Assembly (NCBI RefSeq): GCF_000003605.2
Contig: NW_003141314.1
Location: 256,453 to 320,452 of the forward strand
DNA from: Saccoglossus kowalevskii
Lineage: Eukaryota; Hemichordata; Enteropneusta; Harrimaniidae
Direction: 5' to 3'
Length of the DNA stretch: 64,000 nucleotides
The first letter of the stretch is position 1. Each line of letters opens with the position of its first letter. Positions 44,760 to 56,500 of the stretch are shown here, piece after piece. Under the pieces are notes generated by a model. The model did no database searches, was not told where the DNA came from, and saw only the letters and a list, made by a program, of their open reading frames with translations. A program made the translations under genes and the position numbers.

Positions 44760-47700
44760 TTGAGGTGTAGAAATAGGAAAGATTAAAGCTTTGATGGTAT
44801 TAAGCAGAGCTCAATCTGATCCATGTAGATGTAGTCATGTTCAGAAAAAGAACTTGATATTGGCCCTTAGCAGACACAGCCGGCCAATGTAATATTATTA
44901 ACTGGAATGCTACAACACCCTCATGCCCTTGTAAAATACTGAATACCATCTGTTTCTTTGTAATCAAAATACTAGCCTATCTTTCTCTAAAACGGGAAAA
45001 CGAAACCACTGTCAGAAGGAGACTTGTTCTCTTGATTTCAAAAACACTTTCTCCAGTTTCATCCCAGCTACAAGTAACCATGGTTAACTATTTTTCAAAC
45101 AAAACACAAGGCATTACAGCCCCTCTTTCACAGTAACATCACCTGTGTTTCGGGCCTGACATGTCAACATGAGCATGGAGCCCAGTTCACTTGCACGTCT
45201 GGTAATCGAACACTCGATGCAAACGCTCCACTAATTAGAGTAAAGCTCTAAACACTGACTGATGTTGTGGCACTAACCTGAGAGTATAGTTACAGGTTCA
45301 TGACTGCCGAAAAATGCAGTGAGGGGAAACAGAATCTGCAGATCAGATGTAACACTCTAGTATAGAGGGCTCCAAATGTGATTAAAACACAATCCAAGCA
45401 AGATGAAGTGATAATGATCTAAGTCAATAATAACACCATGAATAGTTAATGTAGCCAGTCATCAGGCAAGTAATACTAATAATCAGTGTTGAAACAGTCC
45501 AGTGAAGAGTGCAAGTCAAAGTGGGTCAAGTACATGCATGGCTTGTCAAACCATCATAGCATACCAGAAGCTGGGAGGAGGTATCACCTCCTGGGGGGTT
45601 GCAAACAGTCCTAATGGTTTGAGAATTTTAAACTGTTTTAATTGCCTCCTTGATTTGACAGGATTTCTTCACACTATATGCAACAATAAAAATGCCTTGG
45701 GAACAATTTCTTGAGGCTGCTTTCCTTTAACTAAGAAACTGAGCAAAAATATATCGCTTTGGAATACATGTACTATCAGATAGCACTTATCTCCCCTATT
45801 TGATGAATGGAATGACCCAAATAATTACACCAAATATGTCACACTAACACCATGGATGTGATGTTTTGATTTTTAGACTAAATCAATCAGCCTCCCAGAT
45901 TCAATGAACACCAAAGTCACCTGTCACATGATCCATCTTCCAACAGAGGGCAGGTCAAAGTTCAACAAAGTATATTTATATACCAGTATGTGTTTTTAGA
46001 TGGCTGAGTTAGTGTAATTTTATAATGGCTAAGTGTTGATTGACTAATTACAGATCACTTGCAGAGTAGATATGGTGTCAACTGATGGCGTATTAAGATA
46101 TAGATACAAGAACACTAGGATGGCACCCAGATGTACAGTGTGAGAACTTGAGAAATACCCAGCAATAGTTTAAAACGCAATTCAGATGTTCTATTCTACC
46201 AGGTCATTGTCAATTGATCAAAGAAGTCACAGAAAAATGTCAATATTTTGCACGAAGATTTTGGTGGGAAAAATTGTTGCATGGTCCTGTGAGTCCAATT
46301 TATAAATCATTATGTGGTAATTACAGACCATGTTGTTGGACAGAGCAGTCAGCACTTGTGTGTACACAGGACATTAGATATTAACTAATAACTTTGTTTT
46401 GGGTAAAATTCCTTGGTGGGGATTGTGTTTATGCTACCAGTTTCCTGCTGACATGAAACAAGTTAAATAGAGAGTTATTTTGATCAATATTTTTCTTTTG
46501 GGGTCATGAACCAATTTAACACATTTTAAAGATTCTTAGCAAATTATGTATAAACTATAGAGTGACGATGTAGATAAATGTCTTATTTTGAAGAGAAGGG
46601 GGAGGGGGTTTTGCTAAGTTAAAACTGTTTTTTAACTTCATTAACAATTGCATGCATTTTTTGGTAGAAAGTTGTGAATTTGTTAACCCAAGAAACTACC
46701 AGGATGTGACCTGTTAGAGGGTCACACATACTAGTAATGGACATCTATTTAAATATTTCCCACAAAAAACAACATTAGGTGTAACCAGTCTCAATTTGAA
46801 CCTATAGTCTTTCTAAAGTTTTAACATTTATAGAGCATAGCAATATGGGAGAGGGGAGAGTGGAAAGTGGGGGGCCTAAAATCACTGTTCCTATGGAAAC
46901 AAAGTTGTTTACAACCCCCAACTCCCCATATTATTATTAATTTATACCAACCGGTAGTCATCTTAATATGTTTGTGATAAACATGCAAAAAGAGATAAGA
47001 TTAAGTTGTAAACTATTCAACATAAAAAATTGTGGTATTGTTGGGGTAACATTCCACACACCCTACCCTCCTAACATACACATACCAACGTGAAATAATC
47101 CCTGTTTAGTCCTATAAACAATTTAGTATCCCTTAGAGAAGGAGCCGCATTACATCAATGGTCTCAGCTGAGAAAGAATGTTATTATGTTTTGTTTTGTC
47201 CTGTGTCAACCACCGAACTGTCCAATTGGTATTTCCGCTGGAGGGATTTAATCTCAATCTAAATGTTTGCAGCGGAAAGTGCCAGAGACATGTAAATGAG
47301 TATGGTTGTATAAATTAGAATAATTACTCGGAGAGAGAGGGTATAAACAGGTATACCTAAATTATTGTTGAGAAGGAGGAGAGAACCAATAATCTGAAAA
47401 AGTTGGCCACCATCCAATGCAAGTTTCAGAACAAACACTGACCGAATGAGAAAAGCGGTGTTTAAGAGAGTGCAATACACGATATATTCTGAAGATGGCT
47501 AATTGAAACACTCAATTGCCAGACGCTTGTTTGCCCTTAGCACATGTAGTGGGGTGCGACAATGCTCATCGGGGTTTGAAGATGCGGTGGATGGGTTTCT
47601 ATCCGCCAAACATGCAGAGGAAGCAGTCAACCTGAAAGGTTATACTGTTTAAAAAAGATCAAGTCGCTGAGGAAACAATCACAATCCCAGGTCACATTAA

Positions 47701-49335
47701 TTGCCCCTGATTGCCTGCGGTGACAAAACAAGCGGAGATGACCATAGTGACAGAACAGTGGTCTAAGAAAACAAATAGTAACAAACAAAATTCTTCAGCC
47801 ATGCGATAGCAATTGTGTCTATTTTTATTCAGACCAAGAGAACAGTACACGACCGCTCCCAGTCGAGGAATTTCGCCTTTTCCTAGTTCAATATTTGCAC
47901 GCCGATTAACTTTAGGCTAGTTTTCGAATTGCTGAGGTGTACGCTTAGTCTTTGTACACGAAGTGAAGTCTCAACAAAGCACATGCTTAGTGAGAAAGTT
48001 ACAAAAGAAACTTGGCACGAAACACTGTCCAGGTGTAGAAACACAGACGGGTCATAAAAACAAAACTCTCAACGTTCACCGACAATGAATAGCGCAAATA
48101 TTTCCGAATGACTTCATCATGACAATTGTTCAAATAGTTGACCTGTTTCCAAAATTAATTCACCTCTGTACGGAATGACCATATTGGACCAAAATTAATG
48201 TTTTCGTTTTATCTCTTTCCTTTTTCAAAAAAGAAAGTCCAAATCTGATATTTGATTATCAAAGTATTCAATGAAAATGACGAAGGTTCAGCAGATTAAA
48301 GCAAAAGGGATTAGCAGTTAAATTTTGGACTAGGTAATTAAGACAGCAACCATAAATTAACATTTTTTTAATGGCAATATGATGAAATAAGGCTAGTCTT
48401 AAGGATGGCTAACATACTTTCAGAACACGAGTTTCTTGAAACTTCTCTATCATTATTATTTTTTGTGATATTTATCTGATGAAAAAACTTTCAAACTATT
48501 TTTTTTTTTTTTTTTTTATGAACCTTAATTGTACATATTACCGCACTCCTGATCTTCAATCCAAAATAGAAATCACAAAGTCACTGTTTTCAAGGAAACA
48601 ATGATTTTTAATCGCTTTTTGTTAATAATATGGAACATTTCACCCAGCAAAATGTCATGAATTTGTGGTACACATTTTCAAAATTTTAATAGCTAGCTTA
48701 CAGAATCTCAAGATAAACAACAATATATGCACTAGAAAACTTGGTGACTATGATGGTGTAAGATTAGTTGTAATGGTATTTGAGAACTATTTTTGGCTCA
48801 AGTAATCTGTTTGAACAATAAATAAATTACAGGAGGTAAAAACATTGACATTTTTTTTTTTTTCACCTGATGTCATGCGTGCATACTGTTGGTTTTTTCA
48901 AGGTAACCAAACTATAAAATCAAAAAATTTAATTAACTGCTTTTGGCTGAAGGGCTTGTTGGGTGGTGTTGCGATTCAAAATATTTTGTCGGCTTTCAAG
49001 CGCATATTCTATGGTTGTGCGGGTCCCTGAGAACCAAGGAGATGGCACCCTACCTTTAAATTACTTGAATGTAACATAACCACTCTTGGAAAAACAATGA
49101 GAGTTGTGCAGTAGAATCCCCCTTCCTCACACATACAAAAACACCAAAACAAAAAAAAAACATTTATACAAGAAGTACTGAAAAATGTGTTGTTTTAGTT
49201 TTTTTGCTAATTCAAGATGTACCTAATTCTGGCTTTAATGACATTTTGAGATCTTTATCTCACTACAATTTGCTCATCCATAAATTGAGCCGAGATTTGC
49301 TAAATCCACGATAACAATTTCTGGTCCCCTTCTCA

Positions 49336-49378
49336 GCCAAGCCACAGTCCCCCTATAGATAGAGGGACTGTGGCCAAG
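49336..49378. mobile_element. Micro-palindromic insertion, copy 3, flanked by GCCAAG direct repeats
   Basis: A 31-bp core at 49342-49372 begins CCACAGTCC and ends GGACTGTG, with a CTATAGATAG centre. GCCAAG stands on both sides (49336-49341 and 49373-49378). This is the longest and best-paired of the three copies. Confidence 0.72.
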
Positions 49379-50863
49379 CATACAAAAATGGTCATAACAT
49401 ATTTGTAACAATATTTTGAAATTATTTTTGTATTATTTGGTTGTAACTTAAATAAGGTGTGTTGATTGTGGTATTTCTGAAGCTAGAAAAGATTATACTT
49501 AAAAACCATAAATGAAATGACGCAATAACAACCTATGTGTATATCAATGTAATGAAGCATTTTAAGAACTATACATCTGAGAAAGTTCCAGTACGCAATA
49601 TTTTTTGTCAGGGATTGCGTTAACCCCATATTTTGCTTCCCGGATTCCAATTATTGAAAAGGGACCCAGTTTTTCAGGCAAGCTGGGGTCCAATCTCTAA
49701 TAAAGTTATCCAGAGTCAAATTTAAATTTCTTAATATTTTGTAAGTGGGACTCGTCTTGCCGAGACATTAGCGCAAACCCTGTTTGTATTCCTAAAAATC
49801 AATCCCTGATAGATGTGACATTTGTAAAACCTTGATTATTAAAAATCTGCAGGTGTGTGTCGTCAACTGGGCCGTGCTAACAACCAGATGGCACATGCAG
49901 TGAGTGCGACATTTAATGTCTGAACATGTTATCTGGCACAAAAATATTCTCAAATTGATAACAAATATCAAAAGTACATTAGGCTGTTTTCCCTATATAC
50001 AAAGTCAACTTGGCTCACCTTATTTCCTTCCTGAAGCATTCAGTACTGTGTTTTGCAGACTAGTATGCAAGGACAACTCAGCGAAAACATTCAAAAAATG
50101 TCTCCCAAGATTCTTGAGATACTCCTCAGTGTTTACTGAAAGTCACAAATATTTTGACCGACAAAACGACAAGACCGAGTGCATCAGTTCACACAAAGGA
50201 TCACCGCAGCGTACAAGACAGCCTGCTGGTGAGCGACAAAGACTCACCACATTCTGGTGTCCCATCATTGTCAGATGCAGCCAAGCCTCCCTCCCCAAAA
50301 ATAAAGGATGAATAGTTGGGAGGAGAATAAACAAAACCTCCCATATCATACAGGTACAATGCAGAACAGACTACAAGGTGGAGTCTGAAATGGAAACAAC
50401 ACGCATGCCAATTGCGAAAACAAAGAACCACATTTTGCAGCAAGGAAGGAATTCCCACAAGCATTAAGAGTTATGCCATAGAATCTTTATTATTATACAC
50501 CCAGAGCACTTTGGAAGGGAAACAGTGGCGGAAGGGGTAAACTTAGCTGGTCATTTTATTAACAAATGTACTTGGCAATGTCCGTTTGTGAATAATTTGT
50601 CTATATTTCATGTAAATGCTTGATATACCGATATAGACAGTAATCCAAACAAAAACAATTCATAAGCCTAGAAGGAAAGTTAAGAATGAATCAAATTTAC
50701 GAATTTTCAAATATCTGAGCAAAGAACGACACACAATGTGACAAATAAACCATATAATGGTAGCAGACATATTGTATGTGGTCGTACTCATTTCAAACTC
50801 ATTTTGAGGAAGAAAAATGTACATCAATCCACCTGTTGAACATATTGTAACACTTTGAGCATG

Positions 50864-51016
50864 ACATCACCACACATGCCATGTTCTTTGCTACATCAAT
50901 GCCATCACCATACACCTCACTCACATGATCTGGCCCACATCAATGACATCACCACATGCAGTGGATCATATTAATGACATCACCACACATGCCATGTTCC
51001 TTCCAACATCGAGTAC
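50864..51016. repeat. Degenerate CATCACCACA-rich tandem repeat
   Basis: Four or five imperfect units built on ATCAATGACATCACCACA with ATGCCATGTTC follow each other. Units differ in length, so this is an old minisatellite. Confidence 0.6.
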
Positions 51017-52668
51017 ATCACCATAATTTTAGTCTACTGGGCTCTCACTGTTTTAGTGTTAGTGAAATTTATTATTTGAGAAAGTCAAAAACAGCGAACA
51101 TTACAAATTCATTTTTCAGATTTTTGGTAGTAAAAATCTCAAAATTTGCTGCTTTTTCTCCTGACAGAGAGCGCATAGCTTCATCGTTGTCGTCACATCC
51201 CTGACAAGTAATGCTCAAGTGTAAACAAAACTTTTTTGCCATGTCTATAATTTAGGTAGGTTCAAAACACAGGGTGAATCTCAGGTCATAACACCCTTCA
51301 GTCCAAGCACATTGTCCCTACTCAATGCCATTACAGACAGATGTCTGGTATACAAAGATTTATGGCTCTACAGTCAGCCCTAATTAGTACCCATGATGGA
51401 TCATTAGGTAAAACGGCCTTCAAGTAAAGAAGGGCAAACATCACTCATTATTCAACAGCAAGTGCAACCAAAACATGAGATACTGGTACTTACAGAAGAC
51501 ACACAGACAAATAATATATCAACCCTCAAACTTAACAAAATATTTTGCTTATTCCTGTTTTACAACAGTTTTATCTTTTGTTAAATAGCCTATATCAAAG
51601 CCACAAATATGCTAATATCCTTTAAGAGTTTAGGCATACTTCAAAACAAAGCTTGTCATATAAGTTCCCTCAAGGATGTAGGCTTGGCACCTATTAGAAG
51701 AATGGTGTCTCCAGTCAGGTTCTGGGTGGGTGATTCCATTAAAGCTTTAGGGGTTATTGACTCTTAATAAAGAGAAAACAAATTAAATGATTAACATCTT
51801 TCACAGACTCAAAATCACATTCCAGTATTGTCAGTTTCTTTTCAACATTTGTGAATTGAATTAGAGAGAAAAAAATCAAAACAACATGCAATACTTATTT
51901 AAAACATGAAAAGTGGAGACTAATTTTGGTGACAAACATAAAATGTAAACAGAAGAGGGTAAAGATGCCAAAACAATCAAGACCTGATCAATCAGAAATC
52001 CAAATGTTAATGGAAAAAGAAAATGTACTTGACACTGAGGTAGTCTGTTTCTGCCATGCATCAACTGCTTAGGTCTTTGTATGTACTTGTAAACCAAAAC
52101 CAATATTTATTGTAGAAGGTAGACATATCACGTTAACTTTTAATTTTACTACTATTGGCAGCCATGTGACGCCCCATAACAGAAAATAGACCACATAACA
52201 GTTCTATATTTAATCTCATTGAAAGAACATGGCTTCTGTTTGTCATGTGTCACTCACTGTCACCTTTTTGTCCAACAATCGAGGCACATTCCATCTTTTG
52301 TCAGAGCAAATAAGTCAAGAATTTTGACCAAGTTTTGACCAAGTCAACAACATGTAACAACAAATAAACAAATGATTGTTGTGACTTTTCACTGAAATTT
52401 GTTATTTTCAGAGTGATTGACATGTGCACACCTTGTTTACTAGTTATTTTAGACAGCTGCTGAACAAAACACAGCATTGCCCGAACAAACTTATTCTAAG
52501 TGTACAAAAGTTGAATAGTTGAACACAATTGGAAATGAAAGTTCAGCAAACAAATTGACTAACATTTCACCTGGTTAACTGGTTTGTCTTAATCTTGAAT
52601 GTCACACAGATAAAGAAAAAAATATTTTTTTGTTCACATTAAACTTACAAAGCCTACTTCACAATGTA

Positions 52669-52877
52669 CTGTAGAATACTTTATTTTCGCTTGGAATTTA
52701 TTTTCGCTATTTTCGCTGAAGGGATGATTCTGTGAAAATAAAATCCAGCAAATATACTTCTTTTCCTATATTTCACATTAAACTCATAAAAAAATCAGTG
52801 AAAATAAATTCCATACAAAATGCCCAAAAAGCCTTTTCAGCGAAAATTAATTCCAGCGAAAATAAAGTATTCCACAG
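52669..52877. mobile_element. 209-bp MITE with TIRs and TA target duplication
   Basis: Terminal inverted repeats CTGTAGAATACTTTATTTTC and the matching right end (ending GTATTCCACAG) extend about 40 bp with few mismatches, including GGAATT.ATTTTCGC. The element is bordered by TA on each side (52667-52668, 52878-52879), the signature of Tc1/mariner-type insertion. It has no coding capacity. The TTTTCGC motif also recurs inside the arms. Confidence 0.75.
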
Positions 52878-55800
52878 TAACTTGTATTTGAAGTGGGCCA
52901 GTGAGCAATCATGGATAACTTATAAGATCACACCCTGAGTACCACACTTCTATTTGACAGACATAACTGAGAGCAGCCAGCCATGACATATGTGATGTAA
53001 TGCAGAGGAACATAGCTGTGACAACCAAACATTTTCACCAGGTAAAGAAAACAAAAATTAGAACCATCAGAGAATTCTGCACTAAAATTAGTGCAATGAA
53101 ATGGAAAGACAATTGGAGTCTGATTTCCAGACAAGATAGGATTCTTGCATGTTTTGAACACAATTTAGTACGAGACAAGATTTCACGAATGCCAGAAAAC
53201 TATTTTCTTTTTCCTTGCTACACAAATGAGGTAGGTATTGTTGACGACACCCCCGCAATGAAGAGTGAAAATACCACTATAGCATGATTGCTCTCAACAA
53301 CCGAGAAATATGCAATCTTTTGAAGTCAGTAGAAAACCTGAGGTCACGCTCCCTGAATGAGGTCAGTTTATGTCAGTTTCTTTGAAGATGTAATGAAAAT
53401 AAACAAAAAAATTCAAAAACTATCCCCCTCATGTGTCAGCTAGAATTCCGATGAATCACTCTCCGTAAGTGATAAGATGAAAAGAACAGAATTAGCTATT
53501 CCACATTTCACGATTTTCACTGATTTGAGAAATTCACAAAATTGTCAGTATCCAATATGCAGAGCACTGTAGTGTTCTGAATTTGAAGCAAGATTATCCA
53601 CATACACACAGAAAAATGACACTTGTTGAAAGATACGCTAATTCACAGAGCTAGCATTCTGACCTTAAAACAAGCTTACAGCAATTCTAAAATGAAGCTG
53701 GGGATCAGATATCTAGCTGCGTTGTAGCTACAAAAGACCACACATGTAACCTGTTCCGGAGCAACTACTGTAAGTATCAAAATAAAGGTTGGCTGTTATT
53801 CCAACATTTTGTCGACAGTTTAATTTTTCTCTTCCCGAAACTGTTTGTCGAGGTGTCTTGAGTTGACTTCTAAACATGATGGGTGTTAAAATGAAGTGGG
53901 CATATAGGCATATGGTTGCCTAAGCAGCCCAACCTTGAAATATCATCACATATCAAGTTCAATTATGTCACAGCTACATGTTTAGTAACCTGAAAATCTA
54001 CCAGCCCCTTAGACTTGCAAATTGACAGTTTCAGAAATCCATACACATGGCCTGTTGTAACCCAATCAATACTGAAATCAACCTAAGCTGAAATCCTATT
54101 ACACACCAAATCTTTACCACTCAATACAAACACAGATAATCACCCCAAACATGATGAAGCCAGTTTTATTGTTGGCAAAACATGATTTCTTAGATTTTTA
54201 CATGAACACATAAAATTAAGTAAATAAATGTTTGTCAGAACTGAAAAATTATTATTTAATTAAATAGTGTGAAAATTTTAAATTATCGTAAAATATTAGT
54301 AAAAGATTGTCACATTAGGCACAAATCAAATAAAATCCGATGTAGGTATAAACTCAAATTTGTTTTTAATTTTTATATTTTTTTAGCAAAGAAGTAAAAC
54401 CGAAAAAAAAAAAAATAGTCATAAAAAACAAAAATGCATGTAACAATAAAAAAAAAATGGCAGCTATAACTACCAAGCACATCAAATTGTAATCATATGG
54501 AATGAAGACCAAGTGATTTGATTTAACTTGCAGTCAGTCCATCACCTGTAGAATAATAACTCCCCTAGTCCTATTCCCGAAGACAACATTCCAATTCAAA
54601 ATAGAAGTAGTTTGCAAGTACTACTGGGTTTGTTACAAAAGTAAGGAACACCAGATTTTTAAGGTGATAATATGAAGTACCCGATGCTAATGATTCGGAT
54701 TAGGTGTCCATCCATTGAATAAATAAACCAAATAAGTAGCTTACGATAACATTTATAAAATGGCACTGGTGAAAATAAACACATTATCCATATAATAAAA
54801 GTAAACGGGGGAGGTCTAAAACGGATCCATCATGGAAGCCGCGAAACAACAACAATGCCGATGAGAACAACACCTGTGAACGTACAGTATCAACTTTATA
54901 CCCCATGACACTTAACGCTGTTTGCGGAAATTGAATCGTACCTCCTACCTTACAACAAAAACAATGTACAGTTATAAAAAGCAAAGGTATCATGTCTGCA
55001 ACACCATCAGCCCTGACAAGCGGCTCCTAGCGTCACCACGCCTCATAGGTGAAACCACCTATAATATACAAGCTATTGTGGCTATTCATGGAGTCATCGA
55101 AAAAGCTAAAGAAAACACCTAGTCGCAGGTGCCTTAAAGTAGAGTGTATGAAAAAAAGCTTTTAAAACTACTATCTTCAAGAGCCACTATAGCGTAAGTT
55201 ATCAAGTGTGGGGGTTTAACATGACAGAGGCATACTATAAATGTAGCATTCATCAACAAGAATGTTCAATTGTTTTTCAAGAACTGTCAACTTCTGAACA
55301 CTTAAAGACCAGTGTGTTTCAGGGACCTCAACTTTTTATGTAAATAATCAAGCAAGGAGAGTCCACTTGTATAAATTAGATATCATTGTAAGCAGACTTG
55401 CACCTCCCGTAACGTTGACATCCCTTAGATGTAGAATCACCATAGCGACCATCCCCTATCCAAGTGGGCAAACAAAAAGTTAAATTCTTTCCCTTTAATT
55501 CATCTTAATTTGTTAGAGATTAAAATTCCTTTCCAAATTTACTCAATGAATGGGTATTCTATTTTCCTCCACAGTGTAGTTGTGTGAAAGATGACAATTT
55601 AGGTACCAAGACATGGCTAATCAAGCATGGCTCAATAATTATTAAAACTGATAAAAGACAGGCACTAAGCCGGACAACCAATGGATGGCGGCATTTGACA
55701 GACATGTATAAGTCTAAACATGCTCTGTATTGTGTTGCGAAAATTCCAGTAACTCGATGTACATAATTTGAAAATTTTCAAACAATTACATGAATTGTTT

Positions 55801-56327
55801 CTAAACACAGAGCTGGCAGGATTTCAATCTCACTACAAGTACAATAAACAAAAAGTTGGAAGAATTTGAATTTGATAACCTTACAAACACATATGTCATG
55901 GTGATATATGACACGATATAAATTCTTTTAATACGAGCTTGTTTTCATTTTATCAGGGCTAAAGTTCAATTGGCAATGAGATCATTTCAGACGTATACAA
56001 TAAACCTACTGGACTTCAAAAAAGACTGAGATACACAAAAACACATGAAAACGTGACAGCTCCCTCAAAATTCAATGGAAGGCAATTGGAAACTCAGTAG
56101 AGGAAATATTCAACAAACAAATACTATACTTTGAGACACTTTAACCAAAATGTGTTTCAACAAGATGCGAGACAAAATGAATCAAACTGTTCATCAGGAA
56201 ATAACTGATGGAACGATTTCAACACAGTCATTTCATTTTAATACTGAAACCCAAACAGTTTACGTAACCCTGAAATACCATAAAGGTATTTTAAGACATC
56301 CAATATGCAAGACATTCACAAACATAC

Positions 56328-56500
56328 CTCAGCTTCTTAGCAGTAGATTTCCTAAATGATGTAGACCTCACAGGTTTTTTGTCAGCTGCGTTCACCTTTG
56401 CGACTAAGTTTCGCACGTAACCGGACTTCATGGTTCGTGTCTTTCCACCGACTTTCGAGGAAACACCGCTATTCCTCACATTATGGTATTTCACTGGCAT
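56328..56500 (-). CDS. SHROOM: Probable first coding exon of Shroom (PDZ-less form)
   Basis: From ATG 56500 (context CACCATGC, A at -3) the minus strand encodes 57 residues, MPVKYHNVRNSGVSSKVGGK, TRTMKSGYVRNLVAKVNAAD, KKPVRSTSFRKSTAKKL, then AG|GTATGT. The two left-over bases fit the 35677 acceptor exactly (AG|G = Arg, then GPPDF). The segment is strongly basic and has higher GC than its surroundings, as coding exons here do. An acceptor-like TTTCACAG lies 5 bp before the ATG, so a 5' UTR exon may precede it. No PDZ domain is present. Assignment to Shroom rests on strand, phase and lack of other genes between, not on homology. Confidence 0.5.

Larger units (their letters stand above)
35678..56327 (-). 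other. SHROOM: Presumed 20-kb Shroom 5' intron
   Basis: If the 56.3-kb exon is the partner of 35498-35677, this whole stretch is one intron. It holds a 291-bp tandem duplication, a 28-bp satellite, a TA-flanked MITE, a micro-palindrome, a 50-N gap, and a possible alternative start at 44.7 kb. No PDZ-like coding segment was recognised. AT-rich without plausible long ORFs elsewhere. Confidence 0.5.

Noticed and set aside
50201-50464. Minus-strand frame with a good acceptor (TTTCCATTTCAG) and donor (GTGAGT), possible Shroom exon
   Set aside because: It ends in phase 1, which does not fit the 35677 acceptor (needs phase 2), and no domain was recognised.
55584-55766. Plus-strand 60-residue ORF preceded by an acceptor-like TCCTCCACAG
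   Set aside because: No donor, partner exon or recognisable domain.
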